This document shows, one piece after another, positions 10,647 to 22,868 of a stretch of DNA of 64,000 nt. The notes beneath the pieces are model-generated. The model was not told where the DNA came from, did not search any database, and saw nothing but the letters and a program-made list of their open reading frames with translations. The stretch's first letter is position 1; every line of letters starts with the position of its first letter. The DNA lies in assembly GCA_019055375.1 (NCBI GenBank), contig JAHQIW010000411.1, forward strand, positions 62,001-126,000, given 5' to 3'. Both the position numbers and the translations under genes were made by a program. The DNA comes from Parelaphostrongylus tenuis. Lineage: Eukaryota; Nematoda; Chromadorea; Rhabditida; Metastrongylidae.

Positions 10647-13534
10647 CCCTTTCGGGACCGCCAGTTGTAATAGCCACACGCAGTGCAAATCGCCTATTTT
10701 TGGTATTTGATTAGGGTTTTTTCATCGTTTTGGATGAAAGTCAGAGGTTTTTCGTAATATTTCGATATTTTAAGATTTTTCTACACACTCGTATGCTTTT
10801 AGTGCAAATATAATGTTTTGTCTGAAAAGAAAAGCTCTCTTTTACTACGGAATCACACTGATGTTGGCATTCTGTCAATTGTAATATGTTGTACAAAGAA
10901 CATAATGATATAAATCGATCACTTTTGATATATTTATTATAAACAACACCTAAGAGTTATAATAGTGACTGGAAGTGGTAAACAATTAATAGCGATGCTA
11001 GGCATCGATAATTCTTACCGTAACCAAGTTTTTATAGCGGGGATTCGCTCATTTCTAGTAATTCATATAATGATGCACACGAGGAAGATGGAAACTTATG
11101 GATTACAGAAGATTTTTGGGCAAGAAGGGTCAATCGTATTGAGGAGATTAGTAAGTATAGCAGGCTATCCATTTTACCATTGTTTCAACAAATCCAAGTT
11201 TTATTTATAGTCTGGGTGTTGAGATATATTCTTTCCTGACAATCGAAGCCTGATACTTCGACAATCCGCTGGATTGGCTGCTGTGTCAAGCTCACAAATT
11301 ATGATTTCACATCAGCTACAAACTATACTAGCCCTTGCATATTTTAGGTAATGTAATTGTACGGCGTATAAATATGTCCATTTTCTAGGTTACTGTGAGA
11401 AATTGGATCCGTATGTAAGAAGATTTGCATTTTGGCGACAACTTCAATTGGGATCGGAAGGATAGACTACACAAAATCAAAAAGCTCCTAGAATTTGTCA
11501 ATAGGATTGCTAAGTCGCATATAGACCTGGGAAGAATGTTCAGCAGGAGGCACACATACGGGATGAAACTATTCAAACTGTGCAGTGTAGGAGGATAACC
11601 GTATGATCCGATCCCATACGCAGGTGCAGGCACAACTTCAAAGCGTGCGGGACGAGTTGCAGACAGTATTGTGATGGACCTAAGGAAGGATTGCTAGATG
11701 AGAAACGACACCTCTAAACTGACAATTGGTACACTAGTGCAGAACATGCCGAGCATCTGCTGCAGAGGAAAACGCACTTCATCGGGACGTGCAGAAAGAA
11801 TAGGCGAGGATTACCTAATGAATTCATGCAGTACCCACTTAAGTAAGGGCAGGCATTGGCCGTACACAATAAGAATGGCGCAATGGTGCTCAGCGGAATG
11901 ACAAGATAGATGTAGTGATGATTTCTGCCGCACACAGTCCAACAATCAATCCAACGACGAGGAAATAAGAGGTCGTGGAGAGTTACAACAAGCACAAGTT
12001 GCTCGTCGATTTCACCGAGCAAATGGCTGCCTATTGCTCATACATCAGGAAGACATGCAAGCGGTGAGCGTATTTTGCTGCGATATTGCTTCGCGATATC
12101 TAGCTTAACAGTTTAGGTACATCGGCCTGTTCTTCCACCTCGTGACGCATATGTGCCTGATGGACGCGTAAAAAATCTACAAAGACTGCGTGAAAAAAGT
12201 TTCGTTCAAAGATTTTAAGATGGATGTTTATCTCAAGTACTTACAGGATCATGTAGCTCCACAGTCGACACCCACGCGTATTCTCGAAGTCACTTTGCCA
12301 CGTCGTGGGCGTTTATTGGATGTTACAGAAAATTGGTAATACGTGTAATTACTGCTTATGCTCGAAACAAAGCTGTACTAGTAAGCACGAGGTGCAATCG
12401 GACCGAGAACTATTTTTAGGATTTGATGTTTAATGTTATAGAACGCATAATTTGCCGAATGCAACAAGCGAGATTCCATGAAACGAGGGTAATGATAGCC
12501 GGTACTGATATTCAAGATGAACTGCTAATGATCGATGGTTATTGTATAATTTTTTGTTTGCCGAATAAATATTTCATACAAAAGATCAAAAATAGCAGTG
12601 GGAGGCTTGAAAAATTTGGGCGAGGTTTACGCAATTTCTCCAGAGAAGCACTCTACAAATTGATGATTGTGGGCTTTATGAAAACTTCGTCCACTGCGTG
12701 CTAAAAGTCACACGATAAGCTTCTTGGAAAAGTCGTAAATCGAAGAAATTGATTTAGTTTTACTTTATTGCATATCTTCAAAAAACAAGAAGCAGAAATG
12801 GAGATGTGTTATTTCCTTCTGATGTTACCTTGGTATTGAAGAGTGGGAATTTTTAGAACACGTAGACTTCCTTTCTACTAAAAAAGACCTTTATAGAAGG
12901 TCTATAGTAACATATCAGTCTCTCTGATCATAAAATGTCTTTAGAGTACGAATTTCACTATACAATCACCAAAACACCCACTGCGAAATTCAAGAGACTA
13001 GATGTTCACTCCGAGTGTGAAATGTAAACTTAATTCCCTTGCCTCAGGACACTAAAAAATAATTCAAAAAAGCCACCTAGTTTTTAAAATCTATATTTTT
13101 CGAAACATTGAGCGACTATGAAAACTCTATTGTGTGGCCCGGCATAAACGATAGCGGAGCACGCAAAACACTCCGGGAGCAAAACGCGGTTTTTGTTCAT
13201 CGTTTTCACCACGCTTAAAAAACCTATATTCGCTATTCGACTGAAGAAGTAAGTATATATTTAGATTCACCACCGCTTAAGCTATCGAACGGCTGCTGAA
13301 ACTTTGGTGCAAAACCTTTGCAATATGAAAAGACCATGTGAGCACGATGCAAATCACACTGTACAATCCGAAGAGAAAAACGCGATTTTCTCTCCGTTGC
13401 TATAGCTCATTGAAAAAAGATTTCCGAAAGCCAAAAATACCATTAGAGCCGCAGTTTTCTCAGCTATCGAGTGGCTACATAAAGTTTGACGAGAAGTAGA
13501 GAAGCCACTCATGGTACACAAGGTCCCGAAAGGA
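10647..13534 (+). mobile_element. piggyBac-type DNA transposon, dead, flanked by TTAA
   Basis: The left end is TTAA followed by CCCTTTCGGGACC (10643-10659). The right end is GGTCCCGAAAGGA followed by TTAA (13522-13538). This gives 13-bp terminal inverted repeats with one terminal mismatch and the TTAA target duplication diagnostic of piggyBac. The interior (11390-12340) holds a broken piggyBac transposase. The last ~400 bp carries subterminal repeats built on CTCGATAGCTGAG / TTAAGCTATCGAACGG that resemble the array at 46.5-47.8 kb. Length about 2.9 kb, typical of a full-size element. Confidence 0.8.
11390..12345 (+). pseudogene. piggyBac transposase relic
   Basis: Plus-strand frames show, in order: HTYGMKLFKLCSVGGYPYD (compare the P.KWG.K.W.L.D...GY block), IVMDL, EHLLQRKTHFIGTCRKNRRG (compare ...LLQ.KT...GT.R.NR.GLP), GAMVLSGMTRW, YNKHKLLVDFTEQMAAY (compare YN..M.GVD..DQ....Y), SYIRKTCKRW, FFHLVTHMCLMDA (compare FF...D....NAY.LY) and FKDFKMDV. 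The frame changes several times and in-frame stops occur, so it cannot encode an active enzyme. A downstream frame at 12423-12704 is not recognised. Confidence 0.75.
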
Positions 13535-13659
13535 TTAACCGTTGAATTTGTTAGACTTGAGTATGTCTCTATTGATGCACAGCCCTTCAAGAAAATCTTT
13601 AATAGCTGCGTGATTGCCTGTTTGTTACTGAACATCCTCCCAGCATTTTTTCCATTTTA

Positions 13660-13910
13660 TCCGTCCTAACAGTGCTCTTTTTTCCACTCCAGTGCTTCTA
13701 GCATTCAGTTCGTTTTTCCTCTTCTTCTTGAACTTCGTAGAATACTGGTCGATCATATTTCCTTGCAATCTCGAGGATAGTCCTGGCTGTGACGTTCCAT
13801 AGGGCGTTGTTCTTGACTGCCGCATAGAGTTGGTGGTGGAGCTCGCTTGCACACACTCATGACGCGACGAGCATCACAACCACTCGGCCACGTAGTCCAT
13901 TCCAGCATTT
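13660..13910 (-). repeat. SINE family 2 copy
   Basis: The minus-strand head GGCCGAGTGGTTGTGATGCT is like a tRNA-Leu/Ser A-box region. The body contains GTCAAGAACAACGCCCTATG, GGAACGTCACAGCCAGGACT and TCCTCGAGATTGCAAGGAAA. The tail is ACGAAGTTCAAGAAGAAGAG, GAACTGAATGCTAGAAGCAC, TGGAGTGG. It aligns block by block with 26365-26585 and 39703-39945. Confidence 0.75.
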
Positions 13911-13934
13911 TTATAGTTTAAATAGGAATTATTT

Positions 13935-14475
13935 CTCAACTACACAGAACCATATGATATTTCTTCTTTCTTGCAACAGACACAACTTTTCAACTTTTCT
14001 CATTTATGTAGTCCGTTTGCGTTAATAAATTCACATACCCCCCCCCTTCACCCCCACCCCCCGCCCCTTCTCCTGGAGTACTGATGAAACTTGTATGGTT
14101 CTTCTCAGGCTATTACGCAACAGCATTTTCGCAATTTGATGGTTTGTACACGGCTTATTTTGTTACAGCATCAGACCAAATGATATTTTCTATTTCCTTG
14201 CACCCATCTCTTCTCATTGATGTAATCGACATGTCTTAACGGACTCACAGCCCACACTCTCAGAGTCTTGGTGAATTTTGTGTGGTTCTCAGGTTACCAT
14301 TGTAAAGCGTTCTAGCATTTTGATCGTACAAACACGACTTATTTTGTTACTTTGTAACAATAGCAGACCAAATGATTATTTTCTCCTTTTTTGCACCAAA
14401 CTCTTCTCATTGAAGTAATCGGTATGTCCTGATGAAATCAAGTCCCCCCTTCCCCTCCCCCCGGATTGTTGGTGA
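13935..14475 (+). repeat. Tandem repeat, about 2.5 units of ~200-220 bp
   Basis: Three successive units start near 13945, 14163 and 14365. Each carries (G/A)ACCAAATGAT, TTTCT...TTGCACC, TCTTCTCATTGA and TGTAATCGACATGTC-type sequence, followed by a C-rich block. The C-rich blocks at 14038-14066 and 14444-14462 are runs of C broken by A or T. Confidence 0.7.
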
Positions 14476-14587
14476 AACCTCTCTAATAATATGCACCTCC
14501 AGTATGGGTGAGTTCAACTCCGCCTAAGGTTCAAAGCTTTGTTATCAATCGGCATCCTCAGATATATTTTTAGTGCATAATAACTAA

Positions 14588-14662
14588 ATAAATATATGTG
14601 TATATACATATATATGTATATATGTGTATATACATATATATGTATATATGTACATATATAGA
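14588..14662. repeat. TATATG/TATAC microsatellite
   Basis: Imperfect repeats of ATATGTGTATATACATATAT. Self-complementary and able to form a hairpin; no coding potential. Confidence 0.9.
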
Positions 14663-15118
14663 GCAGAACATTTGTAGCTGTGACATTTACATCATTCCTG
14701 TAATAGTAAACTTGATAGTACGCTAAGCAGATCGCTCGAGAGATAGAAACGAGTGAAAAATGTTAGAAAGGCTCAAGGTGTTTGAAAACTAATCACCTTA
14801 TTACCTCTTTTCTAATTTAATTTAGTGATTCAAGAGTTTCTCAAGAAGGAATAGAAATCTTCTTCACTTGCGAAAAGTCGAAATCACGGGATTCAACGAA
14901 AACAATTTATTATTTAATGATTCTATAAACACAATGAAAGTTAGCATTGCAAGTATTGACATAAAACGAAAGAAATAGGAAAAAAAACCCAGAAAAAAAT
15001 AACTGAATTCATTGAAGAGCTGTTAAGATGGTCGAAAGATAGGCGTGCTCTCCAATGTTTTTCATGGCTGCCATCCCGAACAAGACCGAATGTTTTGGTC
15101 AGATCACTTCTAAAAGAC

Positions 15119-15640
15119 TTACATTTGCCGAGTTGACTTCAGACGAAGTTTGTGAGTAGAGAATGGGCAGTTCAAAAAACCATTCATTGACTTTATTCTT
15201 CCTAGTAGAGTAGCCTCACCATATTTATCCTCGAACTGATTGTTATTGAGCATATCTGTCCTTACTAGTTCCTGCTGCACAGCGTTTTCGATAAAACTTT
15301 GGTACGCCTCCTTCTGACGGTCTCCTGTGTTCTGATCGATTGGACTAGCCTGCTCCTTCACCGCATCGTGTTTCATTACATTTTCATTTGAATTCGGAGG
15401 TAGTCAGCATGTGATGATCATAGCTAAGGCATAGCGACGTTTGTGAGCTGAGATCGCTCACTCCTGATGGACTTGATTGTTGTTCTATATTTAATGCGCT
15501 GGATACACCTCGTTCAGTGGCGTAGCTCATCACCATCGAGTTTTGAGTGTTGTAATGCCACTGGACGAAATGAATGTTGACAGGGCACGTGGCATATATG
15601 GAACGAAGGAATTTTGTGCGGCGGTTGATTGTGGGCAAGT
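15119..15640 (-). CDS. Possible 3' coding continuation of the GATA gene (uncertain)
   Basis: Below the stop at 15645, other minus-strand frames stay open. One at 15530-15775 carries the P/S-rich stretch QPSNPTCPQSTAAQ. One at 15384-15638 is S-rich. One at 15119-15376 carries EAYQSFIENAVQQELVRTDM. They are protein-like and on the right strand, but I could not find splice sites that join them in frame to the finger exon. They may be alternative 3' exons or chance. Confidence 0.3.
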
Positions 15641-15644
15641 AGGA

Positions 15645-18600
15645 TTAGATGGCTGAACTATGATTGGTTTGAGTGATTGCGCCTTCTGAGGATAATTCAT
15701 CATTTTGACAATGACGAGTCGCTGCTTTCTGGATTTGCCGATAGTCCGTCGGATTGCGTTTAGCGTGCGCCTCACATAGGTTGCAACGTGAGAGACGATA
15801 TCGCCGAGTTATTGTGTCACGTCTCATCCAAGCTGGACGCTTTCGGCCGTTCTTGCGAAAGAATAAATTGCAGGCACTGAAATTTTAGAATTTTTCCACG
15901 ATAGGGGTTGTAAGGTGAAGTAAAATCTTATAAAAATGCTTAGCGCAGATGAAGTACTACAATATTTCTTAAGCAAATAATAAGCGCCATTTGAACAGGA
16001 CTATCAACATCATGCTTTCTTTCGATACATGCAAATTCACGCGTTCTTTTCGGGACTACTTGTAATCGACTATAAGTCAACAGCGTGCAAACGTTAAAGC
16101 TTTTCTTTACAAAACGCTGCCTTCGAAATCAAAATGCTTCGACATCGTTTCGTTGAAAAGTAATCAGCACTACAGTACTCACTTGCACTCGCTTTCTCCC
16201 TCTGCACTTCTTCTCCATGCACTTGTTATCTTAGTGCCGCAGTTCGCACATTCGATATCTGCGTTCACAACACCCTAAAAACGTGGCATTTAATTTTTCT
16301 TCCATCGACCCAAAACGAGGCGCGCATGTTTGTTGTGAGTGATCGTTTTTTCGGTTAACTCGTCTGAGCTACCTGCAAATCGAAAATCATCAGTTATAAG
16401 TTCATGATGGATTTGAGAAGAATTGGGTCTGCGAATCAGATGACAGCTATTACAACTGAGAAATTTTCTGTAAACTGATGGAAAGTGAAGTTAGAAAATT
16501 GGACAGTTTCGAAAGCAAGATAGTTGACAAGCGTGTTCTTCCATTCCAAATCTTGCCACCTGATCACAGCTGAACGGTGTCTCCAGATGTCGAACTTCAG
16601 TACTGAGCGTACAGATGAAGTTTAATTTGGATCAAGATTACCGCAGTTGAGAATGTGTTCCACATTGTTATTTAGATGAGCTGAGGCCAAACCGATGTTA
16701 CGATAACTTTTGATGAGCCAACCTTTATTACGTCTTCACTAAAATGCTATAAGTAAAGCAACCGTTCACTAGAAGAACGAAAGTTATAAAGCTCTTAACA
16801 ATAATCAATTTCTTAGGAATTCGTCATGTAATCGCTTCATTAACTCATTTAGGCTGAATACACATAGGTCGCGATTGCAGTAACCAAAAAGAAAACTTTG
16901 TATGTTATATCTAAACATGTTGTTTCATTTCGGATAGGCAATATTACAATTCTAACCTTTTATATATGCCAGATAATCACTTTTGAGCCACGCATGTCAC
17001 GTGGTCTGTTAAATGAGCTGACTTATAGAGCCAGATACACGTGTTTCGACCTTGACGGTCTCGTCAGTAGGGCAGTTACCATCCGTACTTAGCTAGTCCT
17101 CTCAGGGACGCTCATGTCCTCTCTCTCTTATCTCTTAGTTTTCAGACACTCCCATCTCAGACCATATTAAGAAGCAATCGCTTCTGATAAAAATTGGAAG
17201 CTACTGAACTGCTCATCAAAAATGGTGCGAACACAGTATGCGATCATCATCAGCCAGGATCATGCACGCAGAGAGATCTGACACTGGCGATACTCTCCAA
17301 GTTGCGCTCTTCAGTCGCACTGACTAACGTGCATCGAAATTGTGCACGCATTTCTGAATGGTCAAGTATCGATGGTCCAAGTCATCATTAAAGGCAACTG
17401 AATGTAAATCTAGTCTTAGCAATGGCTTGCGGTGGCCTGCCGATATATCATGTCACTGCCTCCCAGATACGTCTGACAACATTTGCCGAGCGTCGAAGGA
17501 CCGAAGGCTTGGCGAGCTTGGGATAATGGGTCAATCCAGGGTTCATGTGTATGTTGCTAAGCACTCCTAGTTACTGCGCCATACGATACCCTAGCCGCAT
17601 ATAAGATATGTATTACTTCTGGTGAACTGCCTAATTCCTACTCGAGTAACTAACTGATCAGCTCAGTGATGAGCAAGTTTACAGATGATATGGGTGATAT
17701 TACACTTCATATAGAGCATGCTGTCAACCAATAAGCTACCACATCGGTTCACCATTCAACAATTTCACTATCAAAAAAAAAGCGATACGTCTTCTGCAAG
17801 AAGTTGATAAATACATTCAGTGATATGCCTTCGCCCGATGCCACGCATTTTTAGCGTACAAGCGACAGTACTCTATGGGCATTACGACTAGGCGTAAAGA
17901 GGTATACTCCACTTGTTAGAGACCACTTTCCATTTGGAATTATTTCATTCAACCACATTTAGCACTGGTAAGATTTTGTAGATATAGCTAGTGATATAAA
18001 GTGATGTGCAAAACTTTCGCATCATGCCGGAATTCGAACCGAATCTCACTCTATCCGGGAGCGAGTGCTCTAACCCGTTGCGCCACTGACGCTCATTTTG
18101 CACACCACTCTTTCTACATTGAAGCGCATCTATCTGTCAGCCGCCAACCGTCAACGGCCTGGGCGTCAGTAGTGCAACGGGTTAGACCACGCGTTCCCGG
18201 ATAGAATGAGATGCGAGTTCGAGTCCCGCCTGACGCGAAAGTGTTGCACATCACTTTACATCACAGGGTGTACTTTCGATTTCTTGATAATGTTATATGT
18301 TTCATGCAGGAGTCATATATTGTCTTGTGGTCTATCTATGCTGATTTGCAGTCTATCTCTGTACTAGCAGATCATTTCCCTCTTTGATGTTGACAAATCT
18401 TATCAAAGAATATTGGGGAAACATTACGAAGCTCGATCTTTGACAGTGACAAAAACTGAAAATGCTCTTTCACGATCCGACTCATAACAGAAGTGAGCAG
18501 CTAAGTACTCACCCTTCGAGGCGGTTTATCCTTCATAGCATAACGTAGATGGTCACAAGGAGGTAGTTGAGCATTCCCTACGATCTGAAAAAGTTTTGGA

Positions 18601-21600
18601 CTAAATGACCGTGACTGCGAGCTTTGTGCAACTGATAAATCTTTATAACCATTGAATCACTACGGAAAATCAGATTAGACTGTGGGATCTTTGAAAGTCA
18701 GGTCCTATGTATAAGAATATGAATTGTCTAGGTTGAGAGAGTAGCTATATCTCTACAGAAGTCGGGTCAGTGAACCTACGTCGCCATAAACCTGCTCAGC
18801 TATATATATACTTGCTTGCTACCACTAGCGTCGAAACAGACTTGTGTCAAAAGTGAGTGTTAGCGATATATTGAATTGGGCAAGAAATTTTGCGGACTCT
18901 CGTTTATTGTTGACTAATCTTTATGTATCCTAGTTTTTGTTTCCACTACCGCTTAGAGCAGTTTTTTTGCGGTTTTTGACAATTGAGACCTATTTATTTG
19001 TTTAGAAATTGAATTGGTCCAAGAGCAAAAACAGCTGTTGATGCTACACGAGTATCGTTGCGTGCGCACCTAAAGAACACTTGATTCCACGCGGTACTCG
19101 TGTAACAACAACACCGTTTCTGCTGTTGAAGACATTTCATTTTGAAACAAATGTGTCAAGTAATAGATATCAGAATAACCCAAGAATATGTTTCAAACGA
19201 CAGCAAGAAAAACAAAAATGAAAAAGTCCGGAAAATTTCTTTTTAACCTTCTCAAGTGAAAGAAGACGAACAAACGTCATTGGCGCACGACAGACAAGTG
19301 GAGGTTTTACTGGATACACTCAACTTGCTCAGTGGGTGGCAATCGTTTGACTGATTTATATGATACGGATATTTAGGTTGATACCGTGCCTTTAATGGAC
19401 GCATGTGTGGCAGTGGTTAGAGGTGTGGAGTGCCACACGCGTAGTCCTTGGTTCGACCTCGCGTCCCAGGCTCGTCAGACCGTTCATTCCTCCGCCAAAG
19501 TGAACGCAGAAATGACGAAGTCGATTGCAAGGCGTATCCTTTGGGGTATCTAACGCCAAAAGCCTTTATCCTCTTATTGTGTAGTTTTGATGTCAGACGA
19601 TGACTCTTCTTCAGTAATCACTTTGACTAATGACCGCTTTCGCTAAATAGATGGCATGCTTGACTCGTAAGCATCCAGTCTGCTAGATACGAAGGACGAG
19701 TTTTAACTGCATTTTGATTTAATCGCGGAAAATCAATAGGCCACAAAACTAACGGAATGAAGGAATAAAGCTTTTCGTGAAAAGGTGTGCAGTGCTGCCG
19801 GAACGACTACCACTACACTAGGAATTATGTATCAGATCCATAACAACTTACAGGGCACTATTGATCACCTGGTATTCAGCCAATACGCCTAAACCTCAAT
19901 GAAGGCTGCCAGCTCATGAATAGGTAAGAATATACGATCTTCAATGCGAAAACAAACGGATCATTAGTGATATCATGCGAAAGATTACGACAGATACGGA
20001 AAGACTCGAACGTATCCGTAAAGGAAATGATGCTGACAAGAATTATCAACAAAATGACTTAATGATATCCGTCGTGGGAGTTAGACCTATTCGCAACAAG
20101 TACTCTGCTACAGATCAACTCTAGCTCTTCGTTCATTCTCAAACTATCCTGTCGTTCTTCTGAAGGTCGGTCGTATCAAGGGGATGATCCAATGATTATC
20201 GCGCAATGCATGAGCAGTGGTCATCCAACTATCTGAGGAACTTTAATAGTATGAGTTCTCAGCCTGATAACCATGTCCGTTAGGACCATTAAAGAGCAGT
20301 AGAAAGAAAAAGATGATGGAACTATTATGTTCACACTCATGTCCTATCCGAACTCTGCTACAATTGAATTCAAGCTTGTTTAGATAAATTCGCATTCTTT
20401 TTAACTTAGACAGGAAACATGATAAATATCAGAAATCAACCACATCAAGCGAAGGTCACTAACATTCGAGCGTGGTGTGGCGGATGGAACAGGTGGTGGA
20501 CGGATTGGAGCGGTGACTGTTGCCATCGTCATTGTATAGCTTAGGGGGCCATGAAGATCAGTCACGCGAAAGCTGAAAATACAAGTTCTCGGCTGCAAAT
20601 CTGCAACAAAATTTCAGTGAATACTGCAAAGGTATGGTACTCAAACTCGAGACACAACAATATTAAGCGCTTATATTACAATGAGCGAGTGAAACACTCT
20701 AGAAATATCGAAATTTAAGTTCATCGATGTACTAAATAAAAAACCAAAGAACTCTACCAGATCAAAAATTGTTTGTAATGGAATCGAAACTTTTATACTT
20801 TTTATTGAGTTGAATTAATCGGCTGTGAAGGAGACGAAACGCGACGTCAGCCGAATATTTTAGTTCTTTATGAACTTCGCTATTACGTATAATCAGCAGG
20901 AATATGTGATCGAATTTACAGTGTTTTACAGGTGGGTTATTGTTGGAAGAGAGATCTTGTTGTGCGTAGCGGCTTTATAGAATTTTTCTTTGTACGGAAC
21001 TTACTTCGACGAGAATTGCATTGGCCCATTAACGGTTTGACATGGTCCTCTGTTGGAAAGGAACTGAAACATAAACTTAATGAATCCTAATATTCATCGT
21101 CAACTTAATATGTGAACAACGGATATCTGTTAGTTAAGATAATTTATGTAGTGGCTACAAAAGACCATTGCTGCTTCGCCACTAACTAATCGTAGATTAA
21201 GCAACGAGTTTGGTACTGCTATCGCCAATTTTAAACGATTTTGTCAAAATTAGAAACATATGCTATTGAAAAACATCTGTATTTTTGGCTAGTACTGTAC
21301 TGGAATTTGATTCTATTGTTTGCGACAAGTGTTGGTAATCGAGTTATTCAAAATAATCTCTAGGCATGGTCAACAGCCATCTATCTCCACTCATAACTTA
21401 GGCACGTTCTTGTCCATGAAATCACTGGTTTGAAAATACGACAAAAGCCCATCATAAGTACCACGATCTCAGTCCAATGATATCATTATATGAGAGAATT
21501 GGAAGTGAAAGGAATGATCTACTCGTTGTTTGCTTCGCCATGTGTGTGGCTCCAGGACGGCCTGTAGTCAAACTAAAACTACGTGATGGTGGTGCAGAGG

Positions 21601-22868
21601 GAGTGGTAGAGAGATTTTTAGCCAAAGTAGGTCTTTAGATTCACCATCACTTACTTCTTTCTGTAACCATAACCGTTGTTGTACATGCACATTTATTACA
21701 TTCGTCTACGTAACTATTCAATTACTCATATGCTCTTATACCGCTTCTATATCCACACTGGAAACCCCTACGTTCTGCATCGGCATTTACTCATAGGTGG
21801 TCCTTCATTCCAATTAATTTACTTCGATCTTTTCCTATCTGCCTTATCAGTAGCTCACCCTCATGCATCCATACATATCCGAGCTGCTACGCAGATACAT
21901 TGACGATGTGAAAGGCCAGCAGCCCAGAATAGTTGGCCTGACTTATCACTTTGTGTACGATAGAGTCATGGCGCTAGTCTAACTCTACCGCCGCGCTCAG
22001 CTGCAAGCAGTCCGTTGAGCCGATGGTCAGTGAGGCGGCTATTGGAAAGAAGGTTACTGGTACGATCCCTCACCACGACATTTCACAATAGGCTTTTTGG
22101 TGTCGACTAGTATTCACGGTTCTTCTATATACATAATATTTCAGCAGAAAAAGCCCAGTTGCTCACAGTTCACTACTTTTTGAAATAAAACAGATTGTGG
22201 AATAAAGTTCGAATGAATAAATCGCTTGTGTTAAGGTATAACGATATAGTAGATATAAATACGAGATATGGTGTGTTATGGTGTGCCAGTAATATGATGT
22301 ACATTGGACTGAAAATATAAATAAACTGCTGTGAAGTGTCGTGGGAGAAAATCAAACCAGGAACCTTCTTCTTGATAGCTGGCTCCACTAAGCGTTCGGC
22401 ACAGACAACTGCCCCCCACGTGCGTGGCGCTTCAATATGAGGGAAATCCAGCCAATTCGACATATGGGGACGAGAAAGCGACTATAAGCTCTCAAACTAC
22501 TAAGTACTCTTTCGGTGACTGTGATGGTGATACAGTTAAGTTTAACTCCCAAATGACCGAACTGATTAGCATAACAAGCACTAACCGTTGGTCTTTAGAA
22601 TCGCGCACGACCGCACTAGACCGCTTAACGATGAAAAAATCGAGCAAATTCTATTACAAAGCATGAATAATGATAAGATTAGCTCTCAGTCGCTGTAAGT
22701 TTGTTCGATATGAGAGAGCTTTAGCATCGATGAAATTAGTTGTTAATCCATTTGTCTAATGGGAGCATTTCTAATCGCTTAAAATCAAAGTACCTGGCGT
22801 ACTTGGAGCTGAAAAATTTCCGTTGCAGTTGCTGACATCTCGACGAGATCCGTGCTCATTGAGATCAC
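15645..22868 (-). CDS. GATA-type zinc finger transcription factor (multi-exon)
   Basis: Minus-strand exons with AG/GT borders join in frame: 22803-22868 (possible start ATG at 22859), 21005-21063, 20464-20572, 18513-18584, 16183-16274 and 15645-15876. The splice 16183/15876 rebuilds a GATA finger, C-A-N-C, 17 residues including AWRRSAEG, then C-N-A-C. It continues into NLFFRKNGRKRP and a basic tail (MRRDTITRRYR), the arrangement that binds (A/T)GATA(A/G) DNA. The predicted length of about 206 aa suits the small single-finger endoderm-type GATA factors of nematodes, but I cannot assign an ortholog. The N-terminal exons are P/T/S-rich (PIRPPPVPSATPRS). The first exon follows TTTTTTTAG directly, which could also be a spliced-leader acceptor. 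A second CNLC sits 14 residues after the finger. The C-terminus is uncertain: two other open frames continue to 15119. Introns hold a hammerhead relic, SINE and foldback elements. Confidence 0.75.
16990..17085 (-). ncRNA. Hammerhead ribozyme motif, stem I partly decayed
   Basis: On the minus strand: CTGACGA (17067-17061), stem II GACC/GGTC closing GTCAA, GAAA (17047-17044), then C and ACGTGTA. The catalytic core is intact (position 7 is free). Stem III would be ACAC/GTGT and the cleavage triplet GUA. Stem I pairing is poor in this copy. The outer flank (GATAATCACTTTTGAGCCAC, GCATGTCACGTGGTCTGTTA) matches the terminal repeat at 42330-42430, so it belongs to the same element family. It lies inside an intron of the GATA gene. 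Confidence 0.5.
17990..18275. mobile_element. Foldback element made of two head-to-head tRNA-like units
   Basis: The left arm (18001-18105, minus strand) and right arm (18161-18262, plus strand) each contain a tRNA-like core, with acceptor-type ends GCGTCAG/CTGACGC and B box GAGTTCGAGTCCCGC on the right. Terminal inverted repeats AAGTGATGTGCAAAACTTTC / GAAAGTGTTGCACATCACTT bound them. The same architecture is at 38566-38832 and 39985-40155. The anticodon arm does not pair, so these are not working tRNA genes. Confidence 0.75.
18872..19255. mobile_element. Palindromic mariner-derived MITE
   Basis: The ends GGGCAAGAAATTTTGCGGAC and AAAGTCCGGAAAATTTCTTT are inverted. The interior is also inverted: GCTGTTGATGCTACACGAGT... 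against ...ACTCGTGTAACAACAACACC. It matches the element at 33183-33565, where the inner arm encodes the mariner N-terminal motif ([17 protein letters not shown]). It contains no transposase of its own. Confidence 0.7.
19393..19575 (+). repeat. SINE family 1, internally deleted
   Basis: The head CGCATGTGTGGCAGTGGTTA, AGAGGTGTGG and B box GGTTCGACCTCGCGTCCCAG is followed by GGCTCGTCAGACCGTTCATT and CCTCCGCC. It then jumps to the family end GGCGTATCC...CGCCAAAAGCCTTTATCC. The head is among the best preserved in the window. Confidence 0.65.
20815..20856 (+). ncRNA. Hammerhead-like relic
   Basis: CGGCT (20820-20824) and AGCCG (20849-20853) bracket GTGAAGGAGACGAAACG and GACGTC. The arrangement (stem I GGCT/AGCC, cleavage GTC, GAAAC) echoes the motif at 7475-7515. 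The core and stem II are shortened, so at best this is a dead copy. Confidence 0.25.

Noticed and set aside
16275..16400. An extra exon of the GATA gene after a TTTGCAG acceptor near 16370.
   Set aside because: The phase-0 frame required by the neighbouring exons meets a stop, and no good donor was found before 16274.
22370..22460. tRNA-like or coding segment on the minus strand (MSNWLDFPHIEAPR...).
   Set aside because: A GGTTCCTGGTTTGATTTTC stretch resembles a B box, but no acceptor or anticodon arm forms, and no splice partners support a gene.
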